Positions 27,112-35,244 of a stretch of DNA of 64,000 nt are shown piece by piece. The stretch's first letter is position 1. Each line of letters starts with the position of its first letter. The stretch comes from Frigoribacterium sp. PhB24 (lineage in GTDB: Bacteria > Actinomycetota > Actinomycetes > Actinomycetales > Microbacteriaceae). The position numbers were made by a program, and so were the translations under genes. The stretch covers positions 434,001 through 498,000 of the forward strand of contig NZ_RKIC01000009.1 in NCBI RefSeq assembly GCF_003755185.1, read 5' to 3'. A model generated the notes under the pieces. The model ran no database searches. It saw only the letters and a program-made list of their open reading frames with translations, and was not told where the DNA came from.

Positions 27112-28542
27112 TCAGGCGGGTACGGCGGTCGGCGCCAGCACGCGGCGCTGGGCCGGCGTGCGACGGCCACCCAACGGGCGGACCTCCCATCCGGCGGCCG
27201 ACCAGACCTCGGCGTCGAGCACGTTGCGCGCGTCGATCACCACGGGGTTCGCGGCGAGCTCGGCGAGTCCGGCCGCGTCCGCGCCGACGAACTCGGGCCA
27301 TTCGGTGAGCAGCAGCACCGCGTCGGCGTCCGTCACGGCCTCGGCGGCCGAGTCGGCGAACGACAGCGTCGGGAAGCTGCGTTGGGCCGTCTGCGTCGCC
27401 TCGGGGTCGACCACGAGCACCTGGGCGCCGCGCAGATGCAGGGCTGCTGCGACGTTCAGGGCCGGCGAGTCGCGCACGTCGTCGGTGTGCGGCTTGAACG
27501 CCGCCCCGAGCACCGCGATGCGCCGATTGAGCACCGACCCGCCGCAGGCGTCGATCGCCTGGTCGATGACGCGCTGACGCTGGGCCATGTTGATCTCGTC
27601 GACCTGCTGCATGAGCCCGACCACTCGGTGGGCCGAGAGCTCGTTGGCCCGGAACATCAGGGCACGGATGTCCTTCGGCAGGCAACCGCCACCGAAGCCG
27701 AGACCGGCGTTGAGGAACTTGCGGCCGATGCGGTCGTCGAAGCCGAGGGCATCGGCGAGGGTCGACACGTTGGCACCGGCCGCCTCGCACAACTCGCTGA
27801 TCGCGTTGATGAACGAGATCTTCGTCGCCAGGAACGCGTTGGCGCTGACCTTGACCAGCTCGGCGGTCGGCAGATCGCACGAGATGACCGGCGTGCCCGT
27901 GGCGATGGGCATCGCGTAGACCTCGCGCATCAGGGCCTCGGAGCGGACGTCGGTCCCACCGAAGACGATGCGGTCGGGACGCAGGGTGTCCTCGACGGCG
28001 TGGCCCTCGCGGAGGAACTCGGGGTTCCAGACGAGGTCGGCCGAGACACCGGCGGGGACGACGCCTGCCACGATCTCGCGCAGGTGCGCCGCCGTTCCGA
28101 CCGGGACGGTCGACTTGCCCACGATGAGGCCGTCGTGGCTCAGGGCGGCGGCGACGTTGCGGGTCGCCTCCTCGACGTACGAGAGGTTCGCGGCGTGGCT
28201 CCCCCGACGCTGCGGCGTGCCGACGCAGATGAAGTGCACGTCCGACAGGGCGACGGCCTCGGCGAGGTCGGTGGTGAAGGTGAGGTGACCGGACCCCACG
28301 TGCTTCACGATCAACTCGGGCAGGCCGGGCTCGAAGAACGGCACCCGGCCCTCGGCCAGGGCGGCGACCTTGGCGGGGTCGGTGTCGACCCCGATCACGT
28401 CGAAGCCCATCTCGGCCATGGCCGCGGCGTGCGTCGCGCCGAGGTAGCCGGTGCCGATGACGCTGATGCGGGGCTTCACGGAAGGGGCGTCGGCTGCCTT
28501 CTCGACGACGGCGGACTCGGGGGTGGTGGCGTCTTTCTTCAT
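27112..28542 (-). CDS. ugd: UDP-glucose/GDP-mannose 6-dehydrogenase family protein
   Basis: Oxidises a nucleotide sugar (UDP-glucose to UDP-glucuronate in most members, GDP-mannose in others) with two NAD. In 476 residues: a Rossmann NAD site VIGTGYLGATHAAAM (residues 28-42), the central-domain ELVKVSANAFLATKISFINAI, and the catalytic Cys287 in GFGGGCLPKD. Residues 1-22 are a nonconserved extension. The ATG at 28542 follows AGGAGC. It is the last gene of a unit after the GT2 synthase and GH26 genes (55-base gap), and so probably supplies a uronic-acid donor for that polymer. UDP- versus GDP-sugar specificity is not decidable here. Confidence 0.88.
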   Translation of the reverse strand: MKKDATTPESAVVEKAADAPSVKPRISVIGTGYLGATHAAAMAEMGFDVIGVDTDPAKVAALAEGRVPFFEPGLPELIVKHVGSGHLTFTTDLAEAVALSDVHFICVGTPQRRGSHAANLSYVEEATRNVAAALSHDGLIVGKSTVPVGTAAHLREIVAGVVPAGVSADLVWNPEFLREGHAVEDTLRPDRIVFGGTDVRSEALMREVYAMPIATGTPVISCDLPTAELVKVSANAFLATKISFINAISELCEAAGANVSTLADALGFDDRIGRKFLNAGLGFGGGCLPKDIRALMFRANELSAHRVVGLMQQVDEINMAQRQRVIDQAIDACGGSVLNRRIAVLGAAFKPHTDDVRDSPALNVAAALHLRGAQVLVVDPEATQTAQRSFPTLSFADSAAEAVTDADAVLLLTEWPEFVGADAAGLAELAANPVVIDARNVLDAEVWSAAGWEVRPLGGRRTPAQRRVLAPTAVPA

Positions 28543-28597
28543 GATGCGCTCCTGGGTGTGAGGGAGAGGCGGGAGACGAGGAAGGGGGTGGGGGCCG

Positions 28598-30193
28598 TCA
28601 CGGCGACGGCTGCAGGTCGAAGCCGACGTCGCGTCGGGTGATCCCCGCCGTGAAGGCGGCGAGGCTGTCGGATCGCGAGGTCAGTCGCCAGTCGTTGGTC
28701 GAGCGCACGCCGTCGACGACCGTCGTGGCCACGAGGTCGAAGTACGAGAAGCCGATGATGTCCGCGTTGGCCGGGTCGGCCAGTGCGGTGAACAACGAGT
28801 CGAACCACTGGGCCTTCTCGCTCGTGGCCGTCGGATCCGACGACCCACCCGTCTCGCTCGCGCCGATCTCGGCGAGCAGGATGTTCTTGCCCGGTGCGAT
28901 GGCCCGGATCTGCTTCAGCGTGGCTCCGAAGGTGCTGTCGAAGGTCGGCTTCGACTTGTCGTCGTACGGCGGGCGGTAGTAGCCCGACATGCCCACGATG
29001 TCGACGTAGTCGGCACCCGGGTAGAGGCTCGCGAGGAACTCCTGGGTCGTGTGGTTGCTCCCGCCGGTCTTGCCGGTGGCGAGACGGTCGACGCGCGTGG
29101 GTGCCCAGACCCAGGCCACCAGGTCGTTCGCCCCCTCACGCTCGAAGAGGTCGTGGACGTGCTGCCAGGCCTTGACGAAGTCCTGGGGTCCGTTGCCGTT
29201 CACGGCGCCCTTGCTGTTGCCGTAGTCCGTGCTCCAGGGGTACCAGGTGCCGTTCATCTCGTGATCGAACCGAAGTCCCAGGGGCATGCCGTTCGCGACG
29301 ATGTCGTCGGCGTACGTGGTCAGGTAGGAGTCGAAGCTGCCGTCGATGATCTTCTTCAGGCTGTAGTCGGGCTGTTCCGACTCGTTGTTGCCGGCCTTGA
29401 TCGGCTGCGACTCCCAGGTCAACACCGGCAACTTGCCCCGGGACCAGGACGACCGGACGGCGTCGGCGCGGAACTCCTGGTCGAAGCCCTGGAAGTATCC
29501 GACCATGTTCGCCTCGGAACCGACCGCCGCCTCCTGGGCGTCGTAGGTCGCCCAGTTGAACGGCGCCTGATCCGTGAAGAGCCCGAAGTACCGCGACTCG
29601 GGGTCGATGATCGACGCGAGGGACGGCGTCTGGACCGTGACGGGGCCCGTGGCGCCCCCACCGGTCGAACCGTTCGAGCCGGTGCCTCCCGACCCGGAGC
29701 CGCCGGGTGCACCGCTCCCTGCGCCTCGCCCACCGGCCGCGATGCCTGCCGCACCCGAGCCCGAGCCCGCCTCCTGGCCCGCGTCCGCGGCGGACTGCGC
29801 CTGGGCCAGGGCCGACTCGGCGGACGTGAGCTTCGCCTGCGCCGCGGTCAGCTGCCCTTCGGACGTCCAGGCCTGCTGCTGCACGTCGGCCAGGGCCGCC
29901 TTGCTCTCGGCGAGCTGCTTCTTGGCGGAGACCAGCTGGTCGAGCAGCGCCGACCGGTCGGCCTTGAGCGACGAGACGTTGATCGACGGGTCGACGCCCG
30001 TGACCTCGGTGACGGCGCTGCGCACGATGTTGTCGGACGGTGAGACCCAGATGAGCCACGAGATCATGGCGAGCAGCACGACCACGGCGGTGGCACCGAG
30101 CGCCGTGCGGCGGGCGTTGCCGTGCGAGGTCGCCCACCAGGCACCCGACTGCATGTGGACGGGGGTGACGAAGTCCTGCGTCGAGTCAGACAA
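28598..30193 (-). CDS. Membrane-anchored glycoside hydrolase family 26-like protein
   Basis: A 531-residue protein with a short cytoplasmic N-terminus, one transmembrane helix (about 32-50), a predicted coiled coil (about 72-138, rich in Ala/Lys/Gln/Glu heptads), a Gly/Ser-rich hinge (about 140-183) and a GH26-type (beta/alpha)8 domain. The GH26 acid/base Glu312 sits in RFDHEMNGTWYPW and the nucleophile Glu442 in LLAEIGASE; WVWAP and SGYYRP are also present. Family members are endo-mannanases, lichenases or xylanases. It overlaps the synthase gene by eight bases, starting at TTG 30193 with GGAGGT upstream; a downstream ATG (residue 14) is the alternative. It probably trims or releases the polymer made by that synthase. 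Confidence 0.85.
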   Translation of the reverse strand: MSDSTQDFVTPVHMQSGAWWATSHGNARRTALGATAVVVLLAMISWLIWVSPSDNIVRSAVTEVTGVDPSINVSSLKADRSALLDQLVSAKKQLAESKAALADVQQQAWTSEGQLTAAQAKLTSAESALAQAQSAADAGQEAGSGSGAAGIAAGGRGAGSGAPGGSGSGGTGSNGSTGGGATGPVTVQTPSLASIIDPESRYFGLFTDQAPFNWATYDAQEAAVGSEANMVGYFQGFDQEFRADAVRSSWSRGKLPVLTWESQPIKAGNNESEQPDYSLKKIIDGSFDSYLTTYADDIVANGMPLGLRFDHEMNGTWYPWSTDYGNSKGAVNGNGPQDFVKAWQHVHDLFEREGANDLVAWVWAPTRVDRLATGKTGGSNHTTQEFLASLYPGADYVDIVGMSGYYRPPYDDKSKPTFDSTFGATLKQIRAIAPGKNILLAEIGASETGGSSDPTATSEKAQWFDSLFTALADPANADIIGFSYFDLVATTVVDGVRSTNDWRLTSRSDSLAAFTAGITRRDVGFDLQPSP

Positions 30194-31781
30194 TGAAGAA
30201 GACCTCCAGGGCGATGATCGCGGCGCCGATCAGGTACGGGAAACCGGCTTTGGGGTTGAGGCGGCGACGTGGAGGCGCGGTGGCGGTCGCCACGGCGGCG
30301 ACCGGTGCCGGCGCGTTCGACTCCTCCGCTTCGGCGGCCAGCGCCGCCTTGCGGCTCTTGACCAGCACGGCACCGCGGTCGTCCGTGTCGTCGGTGGACG
30401 AGCCGAAGTCGAAGAGGGTGTCGACGCCGGGGTCGACCCCGTCACGGAACTGGCGTTCGAGGGCGTCGATCGGGGCCTCCTCGGCCACCTCGTCGATCGC
30501 GTCCTGCAGCTCGTCGTTCGCCGCGCCTCCTGCGTAGGCCCCGGCCCGGGTTCCCCAGCCGCTGGCGTGACCCATGCGGAAGAAGCCGATGACCCGGATG
30601 GGCATGAGGAAGAACGTCGACACGATGATGAACACCGGCAGGCGGAAGAAGTCGGACGGCTTCTCGGCGAGGTGACGCATCTGACGGATCGCCATGCTCA
30701 GCACCGACGAGAGGACCATCAGGACGACGATGCTGATCAGGCCCGTCTGCACGCCGTACTCCTCGAGGATGCCGCGGTACAGGTTGACGCCCTGGCCGGT
30801 GATGCCCCGGTAGATCCAGCCGCCGATGACGCCCATCAGCATGAAGGGCAGCACGATGTCCATCGCGAAGAAGAACGCGAGCAACGGGGCGTGACCGATC
30901 ATCCACGGCATCATGCGCAGGGTGTTGTACTGGCTGCCGCGGGCCCAGCGCAGTTGCTGCTTGTAGAGCTTCTTCACCTGCAGCGGAGCGTCCGTGTAGA
31001 CGAGGCTCGTGTGCTGGTACACCGTCCGATAACCCTCTTTGAGCGTGAGGTTCGTCAGGGTGCGATCGTCGCTGACCTCGAGGAAGACACCCATGAACTT
31101 CTCGGTCATGAACTTGTCCATCACCCGCACGAGGATCTCGCGACGGAAGGCGATCGTGCGGCCCGGCAGGCAGCCGATCTGCCCGAGGACGCTCTGCGCG
31201 GGCATCGAGTAGAGCGCCCGCGAGTTCTCGAGCCAGTCGGCCCAGCGGGTGATCCAGCTCCGCTCGGGTTCGAGGATGCGCTGACGGGTGGTCACTCCCC
31301 CGACGTTCTCCTGGGCGAAGGGCCGCAACAACTCGGAGAGCGTGCCGGGAGTCCAGACCGTGTCGGAGTCGACGAGGACGGTGATGTCGCCGCGGCTCAG
31401 CTCGGTGCCGATCATGACGGCGTTGCGCTTGCCCGGGATCGGCGTGTGCACCCATCGGACGAGTGGGCCGAACTCGTCGCAGACGGCCGCGAGCTCGGGG
31501 TTCGGTTTGCCGTTGATGACGACGATGATCTCGCCGGGGCCCTGTTCGACCATACGGCCGATGACGTCGCGGAAGAGATCGAGCGGCTCGTCCACGACGG
31601 GGACGACGACGCTGGTGGTGCCGCGGAACTCGCCGGTGAACGGACGGTAGCGGCGGGAGAGCAGGACTTTGATGATCCAGAGCACCCAGATGAGGGCGCT
31701 GTAGGCGGCGAAGAGATAGATCTCCGGGTATCCGCCCGCCATGGATCGGAGTTGCAGGATGAAGGTCAACACGATGGCCAC
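30186..31781 (-). CDS. Processive family 2 glycosyltransferase (polysaccharide synthase)
   Basis: A 531-residue membrane synthase resembling hyaluronan/cellulose-type GT2 enzymes. One helix (about 20-41), then a cytoplasmic GT-A domain with VDSD (137-140, metal/donor site), SDDR (237-240, acceptor/catalytic region) and QQLRW (275-279, the QxxRW motif of processive synthases), then about four helices between 298 and 402. Unusually, a soluble acidic and Ala/Pro-rich stretch (about 420-508) precedes a last helix (PYLIGAAIIALEVFFIV) at the very C-terminus. The GTG start is at 31781. It heads an operon with the GH26 and dehydrogenase genes; 496 bases upstream carry repeated GGGGTACA motifs. Sugar specificity is unknown. 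Confidence 0.87.
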   Translation of the reverse strand: MAIVLTFILQLRSMAGGYPEIYLFAAYSALIWVLWIIKVLLSRRYRPFTGEFRGTTSVVVPVVDEPLDLFRDVIGRMVEQGPGEIIVVINGKPNPELAAVCDEFGPLVRWVHTPIPGKRNAVMIGTELSRGDITVLVDSDTVWTPGTLSELLRPFAQENVGGVTTRQRILEPERSWITRWADWLENSRALYSMPAQSVLGQIGCLPGRTIAFRREILVRVMDKFMTEKFMGVFLEVSDDRTLTNLTLKEGYRTVYQHTSLVYTDAPLQVKKLYKQQLRWARGSQYNTLRMMPWMIGHAPLLAFFFAMDIVLPFMLMGVIGGWIYRGITGQGVNLYRGILEEYGVQTGLISIVVLMVLSSVLSMAIRQMRHLAEKPSDFFRLPVFIIVSTFFLMPIRVIGFFRMGHASGWGTRAGAYAGGAANDELQDAIDEVAEEAPIDALERQFRDGVDPGVDTLFDFGSSTDDTDDRGAVLVKSRKAALAAEAEESNAPAPVAAVATATAPPRRRLNPKAGFPYLIGAAIIALEVFFIV

Positions 31782-32277
31782 CTGAGGTGTGAGAAGGGAT
31801 CGACTTCCGCAACGCTGGGGAATTGGTCTATCGGGTTGAGGGAATTCTCAGTCACCTACGAGTGCCTCACAAGCATCCCCCGAGCGCGGGGGTGCTGCGT
31901 GGGTCGCAGGGGTACATGGAGTCCTGCATGGTGCTGTCGACCAAAGTGCTGACACGCGTGCCGACCGCTGACGAGCGAACGGCCCGGTTCGGACGCGACG
32001 AAGCTTCGGTCGACGGCATCGGTGGCCTGCCTGACGAAATACCTGGTCAGTGACCCATACATCGCCGCATCCGGTCTCGTTGCCCTATGGGCACCGTTCG
32101 TCGATTCCGCCCTTCCCACGCCGCGACCCCCTACGGGGGTCATCTGCCCGAAATGCACTGGACACGCGAGCAGGGGTACAGAGGCCACTTACGGGGTACA
32201 TCCGGACGGCGTCGGATCAATCGGCCACAATCGGTCGGCGCGGGGCATCCCGGGCGTGTCGTCCTGCGCGGCCGACC
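31782..32277. promoter_or_regulatory. Long upstream region of the exopolysaccharide operon
   Basis: This 496-base gap between the synthase start and the glnE stop has no plausible gene. It contains three copies of a GGGGTACA core (31907-31916 CAGGGGTACA, 32171-32180 CAGGGGTACA, 32191-32200 ACGGGGTACA) and a near-copy ACGGGGGTCATC at 32133. The pair at 32171 and 32191 is exactly 20 bases apart. The same word, inverted, lies just upstream of the M23 peptidase gene (40225). Two hairpins are visible: AGCA(T)CCCCC/GGGGGTGCT at 31872-31896 and GACCCCC-TAC-GGGGGTC at 32125-32141; one may terminate glnE. Confidence 0.5.
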
Positions 32278-35223
32278 TCAGCCGAGAGGTTCGGGGGCCT
32301 CGTCGACGCCGTAGAACTCGCGCTCGAAGACGGCCCGAGACCGACGCGTGACGGCGAGGTAGTCCTCTTCCAGGCTCGTCGCCGACCCCGGGGGGTACTC
32401 CATCAACCGCGCCACCCCCTCGAGCTGACGCCGGTCACGTGGCAGGACGTCCTGCGTGCGAGAGGTCCAGAGGGTGACCGCCGAGCGTGCCCTCGAGGCC
32501 ATGATCCAGGCGTCGTGCAGCCGCTGCGCGTCGTCGGTGGCCACCAGTCCCGCCTCCACGGCGGCAGCGAGGGCGTCCAGGGTGGACGGGGTCCGGAGGC
32601 CCGGCACGTGGACCCCGTGTCGCAGCTGCAGCAGCTGCACGAACCACTCGACGTCGCTGAGCGAACCCCGGCCCAGTTTGAGGTGGCGCGAGGGTTCGGC
32701 ACCCTTGGGCAGCCGCTCGGACTCCACGCGTGCCTTGATCCGCTTCACCTCACGGATCTGTTGCTCGGTCAGCTCCGTGGGGTAGCGAACCGAGTCGGCG
32801 ACGACCATGAAGTCGTCGAGGAGTGCCCCGTCGCCGGCCACGGGCCGGGCCCGCAACAGAGACTGGGCCTCCCACGTCAGCGACCAGCGGGCGTAGTAGG
32901 CGCGGTACGACGACAAGGACCGGACCACCGGCCCGTTCTTCCCCTCGGGTCGCAGTCCGGTGTCGAGGTCGAAGGGCACGAGCGCATCCGACGTGAGCCG
33001 GCTCATCTCGGCGGCCACGGCGAGGGCCCGACGGTGCGCCGTCTCGTCGCCCTCGGGAGCCCGGTAGACGTAGAGCACGTCGGCGTCCGAGCCGAACCCC
33101 AGCTCTTCTCCCCCGTAGCGACCCATCGCGATCACGGCGAACTCGAGGTCGCCGGCGTCCCGGCGGGCGAGGGCCAGCGCCCCGGTCACCGACGCCGTGG
33201 TCACCGCGGTGAGCCCCCGGGCGAGGGCGTCGATGTCGAGGATGCCGAGGATGCCCCCGACGGCCAGCCGCAGGATCTCGCGGCGTCTCGCCTGGCGCAG
33301 GACGGTCGCCGCCGCGTCGGACGAGCGATGTCGTGCGAGTGTGGCGGCCGTCTCGTCGAGCAGGCTCGCGAGGGGGCGGGCCCGGAGCTCGGCGTCGTTC
33401 TCGAGCCAGGCCGCCGCCTCGGGGATGCGCTCGAGGAGGTCGGCCGCGAAGGTCGAGGACGACAGGACGGTCGTCAGACGGTGGGCCGCCCCGGAGGAGT
33501 CCCGCAGCATGCGGAGGAACCAGTACGACTCCCCCAGCCCGTCGCTGAGCCGCCGGAACGCGAGCAGGCCCAGGTCGGGGTCGGTGCCGTCGGCGAACCA
33601 CTGCAGCATCGCGGGCAGCAGGTGGCGTTGGATGCTGGCCCGGCGTGAGACACCGGCCGTCAGGGCCGCGATATGCCCGAGCGCGCCCTTCGGGTCGGCG
33701 AAGCCGATGGCCGCGAGCCGTGCGGTGGCCTGGTCGGAGCTGAGCGCGAGGTCCTCTTCGGGGCGGGCCGCGACGGCCGAGAGGAGCGGGCGGTAGAACA
33801 GTCGCACGTGCAGCGTGCGGACCCGCCGCTTCACCCCCTGCCACAGGTCGACGAGTCGGGCCGCCCCCGCCGCGAGACCGGTGCCTCGGGCGAGGACCCG
33901 GAGGGCGTTCTCGTCGGTCGGCATGAGGTGCGTGCGCCGGAGCCGTGTCAATTGGATGCGGTGCTCGAGCAGGCGCAGCACCCGGTAGTCGCGGTCGAAC
34001 TCGGCGGCCTCGGCGCGCCCGACGTATCCGCGTGCCGCCAGCGCGCCGAGGGCGTCCAGGGTCGAGCGCTGGTGCACCCGTTCGTCGGCCTGCCCGTGGA
34101 CCAGCTGCAGCAGCTGGATGGTGAACTCGATGTCTCGGAGCCCGCCGGGACCGAGTTTGAGCTGCCGGTCCACCTCGTCGGCGGGGATCAGGGCCGTGAC
34201 CCGTTCACGCATCGCCTGGACCGACTCGACGAAGTTCTCGCGCGAGGCGGCCGACCACACGAACGGAGCGACGGCGGCCACGTAGCGCTCGCCGAGGTCG
34301 ACGTCGCCGGCCAGGGGGCGGGCCTTCAGCAGGGCCTGGAACTCCCACCCCTTCGCCCAGCGCTCGTAGTAGGCGACGTGCGACTCCAGCGTCCGGACGA
34401 GGGCGCCGTCCTTGCCCTCGGGCCGCAGGTTCGCGTCGACCTCCCAGAGGTCGGGTTCGGCGGCGAGGTCGGAGATCGCCCGGGCGGCGTGCATCGCGAG
34501 GCGAGTGCCGATCTCGACGGCGCGACCGTTCTCGAGCCCGTCGACCCCCTCGGCGACGTAGACCACGTCGACGTCGCTGAGGTAGTTCAGCTCGCGTGCT
34601 CCGGCCTTGCCCATGCCGATGACGGCGAGCCGGGTGCGCTCGACGTCGACGGCGGGGAACGGGACCTCGCGTCTCGCCACGTCGACGGCCGCGTCGAGGG
34701 CGGCGCCCGCCAGGTCGGCCAGGGCAGCCGCGACTCGGGGCAGGACCTCGACGGGGTCGTCGGCCTCGAGGTCGTACGACGCCAGCTGCAGCAGGTGGCG
34801 TCGGTACCGGACCCGCAGTGCGACACGAGCCTCGTCACCGGTCAGCCCTGTCGCCGCCCGACGGACGTCGTCGCGATACGTCGCAGCCGACGGCGGCTCG
34901 TCCAAGGGCTCGAGCAGGACGGACGCTTCGACGGGGCGACGCGCGACGAAGTCCGCGAGTCCCTCGGATGCACCGAGGACCCTCAGGAGGCGCGGCCCGG
35001 CCTCGCCGTCGAGCAACTCGACCACGCCGGCACGATCACGCTCGACCGACCGCTCGAGGTGCACGAGGGCCGCGTCCGGGTCGGCGACCGTGGCGAACCA
35101 CGGGACCAGGTCGCGGACCTGTGGCACCTCGGCGACGAGGCGATCCAGCCGGTCTCGCCCGGCACCGAGGTCGGAGAACCCGAGCCGCGCCAGCTCGGAG
35201 AGACCGGTCGCGGATCGGGGCAT
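32278..35223 (-). CDS. glnE: Bifunctional glutamine synthetase adenylyltransferase/deadenylylase
   Basis: Adds and removes AMP on the regulatory Tyr of GlnA in response to nitrogen status. The 981 residues contain both homologous nucleotidyltransferase domains: the N-terminal (deadenylylating) one with GMGKAGARELNYLSDVDVVY and the C-terminal (adenylylating) one with AMGRYGGEELGFGSDADVLYVY. Each is followed by a helical RPEGK-containing segment (NLRPEGKDG, GLRPEGKNG). Length and order match the family. The start at 35223 lies 21 bases after glnA2, forming a glnA2-glnE unit. Its target is likely GlnA1 (Tyr402) at 25493. Confidence 0.96.
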   Translation of the reverse strand: MPRSATGLSELARLGFSDLGAGRDRLDRLVAEVPQVRDLVPWFATVADPDAALVHLERSVERDRAGVVELLDGEAGPRLLRVLGASEGLADFVARRPVEASVLLEPLDEPPSAATYRDDVRRAATGLTGDEARVALRVRYRRHLLQLASYDLEADDPVEVLPRVAAALADLAGAALDAAVDVARREVPFPAVDVERTRLAVIGMGKAGARELNYLSDVDVVYVAEGVDGLENGRAVEIGTRLAMHAARAISDLAAEPDLWEVDANLRPEGKDGALVRTLESHVAYYERWAKGWEFQALLKARPLAGDVDLGERYVAAVAPFVWSAASRENFVESVQAMRERVTALIPADEVDRQLKLGPGGLRDIEFTIQLLQLVHGQADERVHQRSTLDALGALAARGYVGRAEAAEFDRDYRVLRLLEHRIQLTRLRRTHLMPTDENALRVLARGTGLAAGAARLVDLWQGVKRRVRTLHVRLFYRPLLSAVAARPEEDLALSSDQATARLAAIGFADPKGALGHIAALTAGVSRRASIQRHLLPAMLQWFADGTDPDLGLLAFRRLSDGLGESYWFLRMLRDSSGAAHRLTTVLSSSTFAADLLERIPEAAAWLENDAELRARPLASLLDETAATLARHRSSDAAATVLRQARRREILRLAVGGILGILDIDALARGLTAVTTASVTGALALARRDAGDLEFAVIAMGRYGGEELGFGSDADVLYVYRAPEGDETAHRRALAVAAEMSRLTSDALVPFDLDTGLRPEGKNGPVVRSLSSYRAYYARWSLTWEAQSLLRARPVAGDGALLDDFMVVADSVRYPTELTEQQIREVKRIKARVESERLPKGAEPSRHLKLGRGSLSDVEWFVQLLQLRHGVHVPGLRTPSTLDALAAAVEAGLVATDDAQRLHDAWIMASRARSAVTLWTSRTQDVLPRDRRQLEGVARLMEYPPGSATSLEEDYLAVTRRSRAVFEREFYGVDEAPEPLG

Positions 35224-35244
35224 GAGGGCGCGTCGACCGGACGG

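Noticed and set aside
26323-28641. Plus-strand open frame of about 770 codons
   Set aside because: Starts inside glnA in another frame and continues antisense to the dehydrogenase gene; no homology and Arg/Gly-rich.
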